Shown piece after piece: positions 22,531 to 29,465 of a DNA stretch of 37,544 nt (position 1 is the first letter of the stretch; each line of letters opens with the position of its first letter). Position numbers and translations under genes: made by a program. A model generated the notes under the pieces. That model had not been told where the DNA came from. It did not search any database and saw only the letters and a list, made by a program, of their open reading frames with translations. This DNA is from an uncultured Verrucomicrobiota bacterium. GTDB taxonomy: Bacteria; Verrucomicrobiota; Kiritimatiellia; RFP12; UBA1067. Location: assembly GCA_947305775.1 (NCBI GenBank), contig CAMZEN010000025.1:1-37544 (forward strand), written 5' to 3'.

Positions 22531-24617
22531 AGTTTAATTCTCCCGAGCGGCTGGATGTTGATCTCGGCGCTCAGCTCCTGGAACGACAGCACCGGCAGTT
22601 CGTAGTAGTCCTTCTCAATCATCTTCCTGAAATAACGGCGAATGTCGACCGAGACTATTATAACAGGTTTCTGCGGTATCCTAGCAAGGTCTCCTATCGT
22701 GCGCTTGACCACCGCAAGGATCGCCCGCACTGTAGCGGGATCCATTGCAAGGTAGCTTCCGCCGGACGTCTGCCTTACCGACTTGCGTATTTTCTCCTCA
22801 AGCGAAGGATCAAGCAGATATGCCGCAACGATATTCTGTCCGCCAGAGAACTTGTAGGATATGTACCTGCTCAATGCGGCGCGGACATACTCTACAAGCA
22901 GAACGGAGTCCTTCTCCTTCTGCCCCCACTCGATGAGAGTCTGGGTTATGCGCTTGAGATCCCTGATGGATATCCCCTCCTGCACAAGACGCTGAAGCAC
23001 GTCCGTGATTTTCTGGAGCGGCAGGACGCGCTGCACTTCCTTGACAAGTTCCCCGGCCTCCTTTTCCATATGGTCGAAAAGGATGCGCGTCTCCTGAAGC
23101 GACAAGAACTCGTGGGCGTAGCGCCTCAACACGCCAGAAAGGTGGTATGTCAACACGCCGCCGAGGTCAAGCGAACGGATTCCGCTTTCGTCCAGCTTCT
23201 GCTTATGTTCCTCCTTGACCCAGCAAGTGTCCCGTCCGGGCAGGAACGGCTTGCCGCTTTCATATTCAACACCAGTCGCCGAAAGGTTTTCCGGCTCCTC
23301 CAGGGCGAACACATAACCCTTCTTGAGAACGCCTTCGGAAACGGGGACTTCATTGACCAGAAGGCGATAACGTCCATCGCGTAGGCCCGGGTTGAGAGAG
23401 AGGTTGATGCCAGGGAACGGAACGCCAAGGTCGTGATAGAGGGCGCGCCGGACCGACATGATCTGGTCGTTCAACGCCTCGTAGGTCAAAGCGCCACGGA
23501 TATCCGCATCGATATCCACCGTAAGAGGCGTCACCATAGAGAAGTCGTCTCCGCCTTTCTTCTTCGGCTTCGGAGTGGCCCCCTCGGAAGGAGATGCCGC
23601 AGCTAGAGGATCCTCGCCCCTGGCCTCCCTCTGGGCCGCGAGCTTGGCTTTTAGGGTGAGGCTGTAGCCCACGACAGCGACAAAAGCCGCCAAACCGAAT
23701 ATCTGTATCTTCGGGAAGCCCGGTATCAGTCCGATTGCCACCAGCATGACGGAACCGAGGAGGATCGCCTTGGGCTGGGCGAAGAACTGGTTTATGATGT
23801 CCTGTCCAAGCGGCTTGTTGTCGACATCGCCGACACGCGTTACGATGACGCCTGCCGTAATCGACACCAAAAGGGCCGGAATCTGCGACACTAGACCGTC
23901 GCCGATCGTAAGTATGCCGTATTTGGTGACAGCCCAGCCGACATCCTTGTTGTTCATGAAGACACCAACGCAGATGCCGCCGACGATATTGATTGCCGTC
24001 ATGATTAGGCCAGCTATGGCGTCGCCTTTGACGAACTTCATCGCACCGTCCATAGCGCCGTACAGCTGGCTCTCCTTGGCCAGCTCATTGCGGCGCTGCT
24101 TTGCGGTATCCTGGTCAATAGCCCCTGCACGCATGTCGGCGTCAATGGACATCTGCTTGCCTGGCATCGCGTCGAGCGTAAACCTGGCCGCAACCTCTGA
24201 GACACGCTCGGCGCCCTTGGCTATCACGACGAACTGCACAATGGTGATGATCAGGAAGATTACCGCGCCTACGATGAAGTTGCCGCCTACAACGAAGTTG
24301 CCGAACGTATATATGATTTCGCCGGCGTCAGCCTTGAGCAGGATGAGCCTGGTAGTCGTCACGTTCAGCGCAAGCCTGTAAAGCGTGGTGAACAGAAGCA
24401 TGGACGGGAATGTGGAGAAAGCAAGCGCCCTCGGCAGATAAAGCGAAAGCATCAGCATCACCGTTGAAATCATCAGGTTGATGGAGATCAGAAGATCGAC
24501 CACCGGCGTCGGCAACGGGATGATGAGAAGCCCTATGATGCAAACCACCAGCACGGCGAGCACAAGGTCGCCGAATCTGCTGAATACATTCGAAAAGTTT
24601 GTCAGTCTGCCAAACAT
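22527..24617 (-). CDS. sctV: T3SS major export gate protein SctV
   Basis: LcrD/YscV/InvA/FlhA family, 696 residues; a nonamer whose cytosolic ring selects substrates and chaperones. The N-terminal part (about 15-330) has about eight membrane helices and the FHIPEP-family signature GAERVSEVAARFTLDAMPGK followed by QMSIDADMRAGAID (about 136-168). The cytosolic domain starts near 345. The start ATG shares bases with the stop of the sctX candidate (TAATG), and the stop overlaps sctD. In Ysc systems SctX and SctY bind SctV, so the immediate upstream gene fits as SctX. Confidence 0.95.
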   Translation of the reverse strand: MFGRLTNFSNVFSRFGDLVLAVLVVCIIGLLIIPLPTPVVDLLISINLMISTVMLMLSLYLPRALAFSTFPSMLLFTTLYRLALNVTTTRLILLKADAGEIIYTFGNFVVGGNFIVGAVIFLIITIVQFVVIAKGAERVSEVAARFTLDAMPGKQMSIDADMRAGAIDQDTAKQRRNELAKESQLYGAMDGAMKFVKGDAIAGLIMTAINIVGGICVGVFMNNKDVGWAVTKYGILTIGDGLVSQIPALLVSITAGVIVTRVGDVDNKPLGQDIINQFFAQPKAILLGSVMLVAIGLIPGFPKIQIFGLAAFVAVVGYSLTLKAKLAAQREARGEDPLAAASPSEGATPKPKKKGGDDFSMVTPLTVDIDADIRGALTYEALNDQIMSVRRALYHDLGVPFPGINLSLNPGLRDGRYRLLVNEVPVSEGVLKKGYVFALEEPENLSATGVEYESGKPFLPGRDTCWVKEEHKQKLDESGIRSLDLGGVLTYHLSGVLRRYAHEFLSLQETRILFDHMEKEAGELVKEVQRVLPLQKITDVLQRLVQEGISIRDLKRITQTLIEWGQKEKDSVLLVEYVRAALSRYISYKFSGGQNIVAAYLLDPSLEEKIRKSVRQTSGGSYLAMDPATVRAILAVVKRTIGDLARIPQKPVIIVSVDIRRYFRKMIEKDYYELPVLSFQELSAEINIQPLGRIKL

Positions 24618-25003
24618 TAGGTCTCCAGTAGCGACATTCTGTAGTGCTCGAACAGATCAGTGTCCGAGAGAAGACTTTCTATTTCGCGCGCAGCTCCATC
24701 AGCTGATGCCGATACGCGTCCTTTTAAAAGAGCGAGCGAACGATGTGCGGCAGCATTGAAGCCGCTGGGCGTCCTGAGCTGAGCGGAGTTGCCTGCGACA
24801 AGTGCGCGCATGATGTCGCCATCAACGCCGCGGTCCGTAGGAAATATCTCGTCTATCGCCTGAGTGACAGTAGTGCTTCCTGGCAGGAGGGACTTCTGGA
24901 GCTGTCCCGCAAGCGGTGCATCCATCACTTCGGCGTAGCCGGCCTGTCCAATGCCGACGTCAAAACGCAAAGGCTCTGTTGTTCTTGGAACGTTCAAACT
25001 CAC
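24617..25003 (-). CDS. sctX: Probable T3SS assembly protein SctX (YscX-like)
   Basis: A 128-residue protein with no signal peptide. It lies directly between the SycN-like gene and sctV, the position of yscX. Its centre LLPGSTTVTQAIDEIFPTD resembles the YscX core LPPDGHPVEPHLERLYPT as I remember it, and a helical C terminus follows (SLALLKGRV; IESLLSDTDLFEHYRMSLLE). SctX is an early secreted protein needed for needle formation and interacts with SctY and SctV. The start is the GTG at 25003: GGAGGT lies five bases upstream and GTGA overlaps the previous stop. An ATG at 25036 would lie inside the previous gene. It could alternatively be an unrelated small secreted regulator. Confidence 0.55.
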   Translation of the reverse strand: MSLNVPRTTEPLRFDVGIGQAGYAEVMDAPLAGQLQKSLLPGSTTVTQAIDEIFPTDRGVDGDIMRALVAGNSAQLRTPSGFNAAAHRSLALLKGRVSASADGAAREIESLLSDTDLFEHYRMSLLET

Positions 25004-25383
25004 GCGACACCTCCAAAATCTTGTGCAATCCGCCAAAGCTCGGCGAAAACGGCGTTAAGGGAAGGCAACGTAACCTCACGGTCGGCAAGACGTGCCGCGA
25101 AAACGGCCGAAGACGACTTCTGCAGCCAACCGGCCCTGAGTCTGAATGTGCGACGCATGGCTGGATTTGCATAGGCCAGCAGCCTGCGCGCGACGGATGA
25201 GTTTAGGTGTGCAGGCACGGTAACGGCAACGACGAGGGAATCAAATGCATACTCGAGCCTGAGCTTAACGCCGTTTTCAAAAACGACAGCCGCTGCGCCC
25301 CTCTCGTTTATGGCAAGATTGCTGAGTCCGGCGGCACGGCCGAAATCAAGGACAACCGACTCTATCCATTTCGGCGCCGTCAT
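25000..25383 (-). CDS. sycN: SycN-like T3SS chaperone of SctW
   Basis: A 127-residue CesT/SycN-type chaperone. N-terminal WIESVVLDFGRAAGL, central LRLEYAFDSLVVAV, then FRLRAGWLQKSS and ADREVTLPSLNAVFAELWRI parallel SycN of Yersinia (WIEPIISHF; LPLRAGWLGES; DERSLTLPLLHQAFEQL) as I recall it. SycN pairs with YscB to bind the gatekeeper YopN. Here it directly follows sctW (four-base overlap), and a second CesT-like gene heads the operon. The ATG is at 25383. Confidence 0.8.
   Translation of the reverse strand: MTAPKWIESVVLDFGRAAGLSNLAINERGAAAVVFENGVKLRLEYAFDSLVVAVTVPAHLNSSVARRLLAYANPAMRRTFRLRAGWLQKSSSAVFAARLADREVTLPSLNAVFAELWRIAQDFGGVA
25009..25014 (-). promoter_or_regulatory. Shine-Dalgarno that fixes the sctX GTG start
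   Basis: GGAGGT on the minus strand, five bases before the GTG at 25003. Its position rules in the GTG over the ATG at 25036. Confidence 0.7.
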
Positions 25384-26558
25384 GCCACACTCTCCTTATC
25401 TTCCTCTTCCTCGTTCTCTTGCGTTATGAGATCGTCCAGATGTTCCTGTGTGACGTCCACAAGCCGCTGTCTGTCGCCTTCCTTGGCAAACAGTCTCGGA
25501 GACAGCTGTCTGAAGAGTCTTGTGAGCTCGCGCGTGAAGTCCATCTTCGCAAGAAGCTTTGCCATCCCGCATTCGCCCACAAAGGCCGCTATCGTCGCCG
25601 ACGAAACAAAAGGCTGTTCGGTGAAGTCCAGGACTCGGCCCGCCATCTGCTCGCCATTCATGAGACATACGTCCCCGAACTGCTTTGGCATGCGCGCGGC
25701 AAGCTGGTCGAGCTTCTCAAGGACAGTCTGCAGCACCTGGACGCAGTTGAGGTCGGTGAGTATGCGCCCAAGGGCCTCGGCGTCGCGAGACGGGGTCGCC
25801 GCCTTTATGTCCGCCCCGCAACCGGCGATCAGGAACTGTATTGCGTCCGCAATGCCTCCAGCACCCCTGCTTGAAAGTAGCGAACGGAAGCAGTCTTGAG
25901 GATTCTTGAAGCCTATGACCTCGCCGCGATAGAGATCCCTGAGCTCCTGCATCTCCTGCGGTGTCGTCGCACGCGCATTCACCTCTTCGGCAAGGTTGAT
26001 GCCAGCGCGAATCTCTGGGCCTCTTTCCTGGACAAAGCGGGACTTCGTTCCCTGGATGAGAGACCTCAATTCGGTCTCTTCAGGACCAAGCGCCTGCTCG
26101 AGAATGTCAAGCATCGCGAACTGGTGCGAAGGATCTGTTGAGCCACGTGCGAGCGACTTCAGGATGTCTTGCGAGTCAGGCAATCTCCCTGACGCCGCAG
26201 AATTGCGCAGGCTGCGAAGCGTCTTCGTCAGGAAGTCGCGGCCTGGCATGTCGGGCATTATGGACGCCCATGCCTCCATGGCCTTCACCATCGCCGACCG
26301 CGGTCCCTGCATCTCACCCAGCTTGCGGTCGCTGATACGTTTCATGGACTTCTCTTCGAACTGGAACGAAAGCTCCTCCATGGAATCCAACAGCTCCGCC
26401 ATCGGATCAGCCTCCATGGTAACCTCCATGCCCATGATCTCTCCAAGTTCTGCTGCCTGCATGTCGGTCTTTACCGCAGAAAGCATCTCGGCGCGCTGCA
26501 TCGCCTCAGCGCCTGCCGCGTATGTCTGGCGAAGTATCTGGGCTGCGTCAAACGCCAT
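25380..26558 (-). CDS. sctW: T3SS gatekeeper SctW with fused TyeA domain
   Basis: YopN/MxiC/CopN family, 392 residues; it plugs export until host contact or another signal. The N terminus (1-50) carries the secretion signal and chaperone-binding region. The helical gatekeeper domain (about 50-270) includes EELSFQFEEKSMKRISDRKL. The last 110 residues resemble TyeA (GECGMAKLLAKMDFTRELTRLFRQLSP as three pieces, then LFAKEGDRQRLVDVTQEHLD), so YopN and TyeA are one chain as in many non-Yersinia systems. It ends in an acidic tail. The ATG at 26558 is preceded by AAGGAGG; an in-frame start at 26627 would add residues encoded inside the previous gene. Confidence 0.87.
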   Translation of the reverse strand: MAFDAAQILRQTYAAGAEAMQRAEMLSAVKTDMQAAELGEIMGMEVTMEADPMAELLDSMEELSFQFEEKSMKRISDRKLGEMQGPRSAMVKAMEAWASIMPDMPGRDFLTKTLRSLRNSAASGRLPDSQDILKSLARGSTDPSHQFAMLDILEQALGPEETELRSLIQGTKSRFVQERGPEIRAGINLAEEVNARATTPQEMQELRDLYRGEVIGFKNPQDCFRSLLSSRGAGGIADAIQFLIAGCGADIKAATPSRDAEALGRILTDLNCVQVLQTVLEKLDQLAARMPKQFGDVCLMNGEQMAGRVLDFTEQPFVSSATIAAFVGECGMAKLLAKMDFTRELTRLFRQLSPRLFAKEGDRQRLVDVTQEHLDDLITQENEEEEDKESVA

Positions 26559-27169
26559 TAGATCGCCCTCCTTCCGGAAAGCTGTTGGTGTTGCCGCACA
26601 TCGGTCCCTTCGAGCCAGACCATGCATGGTCCATGAAAACTGAACATCAGATTGCGAGGGCCGCGAGGAAGAAGTATGTCCAAAATGCCAAGCTTAGGGC
26701 AGAAGCCGCTAGGGTTTGGACCCGTCCAGGCGACTACGGCGTCAGGACGCACCGACAGCGTATCGCCATCTGAAAGCAGAACCCTCGCTGTACGCCCTTC
26801 AGTAGACATGACCACCCACTCTGACCCAAACTCCGTGACGCACACTGCACGCTGCAGACTCATAGGCACAAGCTTTACAAGCTGAGAGCCCTTGCGTGAC
26901 GATGCGGGAGCGACAAGCACCTTCGAGGAAACCGCCGAAATCGGCGCGGCACATGGAATATGCGTCAGGAACGGGCGCGACCTGTCGGCGCATTTGGAAA
27001 CAGCCGTAGTCTCGACGAGATCCAACCTTGCCCTGTCCCTTACGCACCATCCTCTGCGTGGATGACGAATTGCCTTGCCGAAGAATGCCGCAGGCTGGCC
27101 GCGGCCCATAAGCCACGTCCCTGCGCCGACCTCGACAAAACCATTCGCTATGACCACGGCGTCAGTCAC
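26558..27169 (-). CDS. AIM24-family-like protein in T3SS operon
   Basis: A 203-residue protein with no signal peptide or membrane helix, lying between sctC and sctW. The C-terminal part matches the AIM24/DUF124 pattern: VLLSDGDTLSVRPDAVVAWTG, then LMFSFHGPCMVWLEG (about 125-190), a beta-rich fold. The N-terminal half contains a weak repeat of the same fold (WLMGRGQPAAFFGKAI). It starts with GTG overlapping the sctC stop (GTGA) and shares one base with the sctW ATG (TAATG), so it is firmly within the operon. I know of no assigned T3SS role for this family. It lacks the SpoA motifs expected of SctQ. Confidence 0.65.
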   Translation of the reverse strand: MTDAVVIANGFVEVGAGTWLMGRGQPAAFFGKAIRHPRRGWCVRDRARLDLVETTAVSKCADRSRPFLTHIPCAAPISAVSSKVLVAPASSRKGSQLVKLVPMSLQRAVCVTEFGSEWVVMSTEGRTARVLLSDGDTLSVRPDAVVAWTGPNPSGFCPKLGILDILLPRGPRNLMFSFHGPCMVWLEGTDVRQHQQLSGRRAI

Positions 27170-28968
27170 TCTTGCTCTGCCTCCGTTTTAGATGCCGCAG
27201 CGCGCGCCATCGCCTCCTTGCGAGCCTTCTGCAACTCGCGAAGCTCCTTGACAAGAGCCTCAAGGCGCTTGTTGCGGAGCTCGTCCAGCTCCTCGCGCTT
27301 GATGTCGCGTATCTCGCGGGCGTTGTCGCTTTCCTTCGCATCGTCCTCAATGGACTCCTCATGGGTCACGTCCCTGAGGCGCGTGGCCTGAAGCCTTGCG
27401 AGCGTCGCCGCGTCGAGATCGACAACACGGGGCGTGAGGATGAACATCCTCTGGACCGTCTCCTTGTGGGTCGATGCACCGCCGAAGAGCCAGCCGATGA
27501 ACGGAATGTCGCGGAGGTACGGTATGCCCCATCCGCCAGACTCCTCAATGTCCCTCAAATATCCAGCGAGCATTATCGCCTCGTCCTCGAACACTGCAGT
27601 CTGCGTCTGCACGGAGGACGAACGCTTCATCGGCATCGAATCCACAACGACAGAATCGAACCCGCCGTCGTCAAGCTGCAGCGTAAGCCACACCCTTCCC
27701 GGCAGATTGGTCGCGACGGACGGGATGACACGCGGCTTCACGTTGAGCCTGGTTCCTGCGGAAACCTCCTCAAGCGACGCGACTTCCTGTCCGACCACGC
27801 GCGCATGATAGCTCTGCGTGTCGGATATCTGCGCGGCGAGGTTGTTCACCGTAAGCAAAGTCGTGCGCGATATGTTGCGAGCCTTGCCCTTCTCCTTCAG
27901 CGCCGTTAGCGATGCGGCAAGGCTCCAGCTGGAGTGGATGTGGGTGATTGCACCGGCAAGCCCTTGACCGGCAAGATCGGCCGGCGAGAAAAGGTTCGCC
28001 GCGTTCTGACCGGCCGAGCCAACGGTCTTCCCGCGTGTACCGCCGTACGCCAGAGAGAGCTGCCAGTCTAGCGCATCACGGCGCGTAAGCTCCACGACAG
28101 TCACCGAGACCTCGACGAGCTTCTGCGGAACGTCCAGCTGCTTTATGATCTGCTCGTAAACCGGCATCCTGGACTTCACGTCGCGGACGAGGACCGCGTT
28201 CAACCTGTTCTCGGCGCGTATCGTCGGACGGAACGACGACCCCATCGTATACTCCAGCATATCGCGAGAGGCGGCAGAGTTCGTAGAAGATGAGGCGTCA
28301 GCAACCTTCTGCCCGATCTCTGCGTTCATGATGTCCTCGAGAATATTCGCGACGCCCTTGATCGTCATCGTGGACTCCGGCGACGATACGCTGAAGTTCA
28401 CATCATCGGCCCACGTGTTCGAAAGCGGGAACAGCCTCACCTCGACTTCATTGAAGGTCCTCAATTCCCTGAGCTTGTCGGCCTTGGCGATCGTCTCGGC
28501 GACTATGCCGACGTAGCGCGGCGGACCGCTCACCATGATCAGCTCGTCGTTGGAGGCCGTTCGAAGCGGGAAGCGCTCATCCTCTACACCGAGGTCCGCA
28601 AGAAGAGCCCTCAGCTCGCCAGCCTTCATGTACTGAAGGTCTAACAGAAGAGTCTGTATCTCGCCAGCCCCGTAGACGTAAAGCGCGGCACCGTCGTAGT
28701 ACCATGTAAGATTGTGGACCGTTGCTATCTTTTCAAGGAATTCCAGGGCGGGGACATCTCTGAAATCACCGGAAAAACGGCCGAAAACAGATTCCGACAT
28801 CACGACGGAAAGCCCTTCGGCAACGGCGAAGGTATCGAGTGCCGCACGAAGGTCCATGTCCCGAGCGACGAGAGTGTACGTCGGCGCCTTCCATGGAATG
28901 GCTGCCGCCCCAGCGACGCCCACAAATGCAGTCACTACAATCAGCAATATCGCAATCGCTCTTTTCAC
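27166..28968 (-). CDS. sctC: T3SS outer-membrane secretin SctC
   Basis: YscC family, 600 residues. The signal peptide is KRAIAILLIVVTAFVGVAGAAA with cleavage near residue 23. N-terminal periplasmic domains N0/N1 (about 30-190: DLRAALDTFAVAEGLSVV, YMKAGELRALLADLGV) and N3 (about 200-300, with NRLNAVLVRDVKSRMP) are followed by the secretin core (about 310-515: VEVSVTVVELTRRDALDW; YLRDIPFIGWLFGG; MFILTPRVV). The last 84 residues are a highly charged coiled coil instead of a short pilotin-binding tail. The start is the GTG at 28968 (AAAGG upstream). Starts further upstream would fall within the preceding chaperone gene. It is the second gene of the operon. Confidence 0.92.
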   Translation of the reverse strand: MKRAIAILLIVVTAFVGVAGAAAIPWKAPTYTLVARDMDLRAALDTFAVAEGLSVVMSESVFGRFSGDFRDVPALEFLEKIATVHNLTWYYDGAALYVYGAGEIQTLLLDLQYMKAGELRALLADLGVEDERFPLRTASNDELIMVSGPPRYVGIVAETIAKADKLRELRTFNEVEVRLFPLSNTWADDVNFSVSSPESTMTIKGVANILEDIMNAEIGQKVADASSSTNSAASRDMLEYTMGSSFRPTIRAENRLNAVLVRDVKSRMPVYEQIIKQLDVPQKLVEVSVTVVELTRRDALDWQLSLAYGGTRGKTVGSAGQNAANLFSPADLAGQGLAGAITHIHSSWSLAASLTALKEKGKARNISRTTLLTVNNLAAQISDTQSYHARVVGQEVASLEEVSAGTRLNVKPRVIPSVATNLPGRVWLTLQLDDGGFDSVVVDSMPMKRSSSVQTQTAVFEDEAIMLAGYLRDIEESGGWGIPYLRDIPFIGWLFGGASTHKETVQRMFILTPRVVDLDAATLARLQATRLRDVTHEESIEDDAKESDNAREIRDIKREELDELRNKRLEALVKELRELQKARKEAMARAAASKTEAEQE

Positions 28969-28982
28969 AGTCGCCTTTCCGC

Positions 28983-29393
28983 CTAGGGCCTTATCATCAT
29001 GGGTGGTATTTCCGAGCTCTCGTTGCGCGCACTTTCGACTCGTGCCCTCCACCAGTCGCACGAATCCATGAATGTTTCGAAAATCCTCGCAAACGCTCCC
29101 TCGTCGGACGTGGCCGGAGCATCCTGCCAAAGGAAAGCGCATCTTTCACCGGCCAACTCGCCAAAAGCGAGAACCGCATCCTCGCGCAGCATGCGCCCGG
29201 CCGCAAAAGAGGCTAGTGCCGGCAATGTCTCATCATCGTCCGAAAGCTTATGGGAAATTACAATCCGACCAAGGGATTCAGAAGCGTGTATCGCCCAACC
29301 GTCAACCCTGAAGACAAAATCCAACGCGCCATCAGGCACCTCGTCAGGATACCCAATGGCCCCAGCAAATCTCTCTATTGCCGTTTTGCCCAT
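28983..29393 (-). CDS. CesT-type T3SS chaperone (YscB-like), first gene of the operon
   Basis: A 136-residue acidic CesT-like protein: LDFVFRVDGWAIHASESLGRI, then LPALASFAAGRMLREDAVLAFGE and CAFLWQDAPA, ending in a long helix (FARIFETFMDSCDWWRARVESA). It lies directly upstream of sctC, where Yersinia has yscB, and the length is the same as YscB. With the SycN-like protein it could form the heterodimer that carries SctW. It is the head of the 16-kb operon. Its ATG (29393) is only weakly served by the GAGGTGG 14 bases upstream, which is better placed for a three-codon ORF at 29406. It could be a chaperone for another substrate. Confidence 0.7.
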   Translation of the reverse strand: MGKTAIERFAGAIGYPDEVPDGALDFVFRVDGWAIHASESLGRIVISHKLSDDDETLPALASFAAGRMLREDAVLAFGELAGERCAFLWQDAPATSDEGAFARIFETFMDSCDWWRARVESARNESSEIPPMMIRP

Positions 29394-29394
29394 T

Positions 29395-29414
29395 CTAAGT
29401 CAACATTCCACCTC
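29395..29414 (-). promoter_or_regulatory. Shine-Dalgarno and three-codon mini-ORF in the T3SS operon leader
   Basis: On the minus strand GAGGTGG (29408-29414) is ideally spaced for ATG TTG ACT TAG (29406-29395). The stop is followed by one base and then the ATG of the first T3SS gene (TAG A ATG). Reinitiation or coupled translation is possible; the mini-ORF may equally be chance. Confidence 0.4.
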
Positions 29415-29427
29415 GTAAATTTCCTAT

Positions 29428-29457
29428 ATTATACCACAAAACATCGCTGTCGCTCAA
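29428..29457 (-). promoter_or_regulatory. Promoter of the T3SS operon
   Basis: TTGAGC (29452-29457), an 18-base spacer, then TATAAT (29428-29433) with TGG in front, an extended -10. The expected start gives a leader of about 25-28 bases. The -35 lies only about ten bases after the speE stop, so transcription from the speA-speE unit may also enter the operon. Confidence 0.65.
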
Positions 29458-29465
29458 CCGGTAAG

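Noticed and set aside
26558..27169. This protein as a highly diverged SctQ
   Set aside because: No SpoA-like pattern is visible, and the C-terminal motifs fit AIM24 better.
13443..29393. A flagellar rather than virulence-type export system
   Set aside because: SctC secretin, SctF needle, SctI rod, SctD, SctW and SycN-like proteins are specific to injectisomes; no flagellar gene is present.
13443..29393. Recent horizontal transfer of the T3SS operon
   Set aside because: No integrase, tRNA target, direct repeats or obvious base-composition shift at its borders; an old acquisition remains possible.
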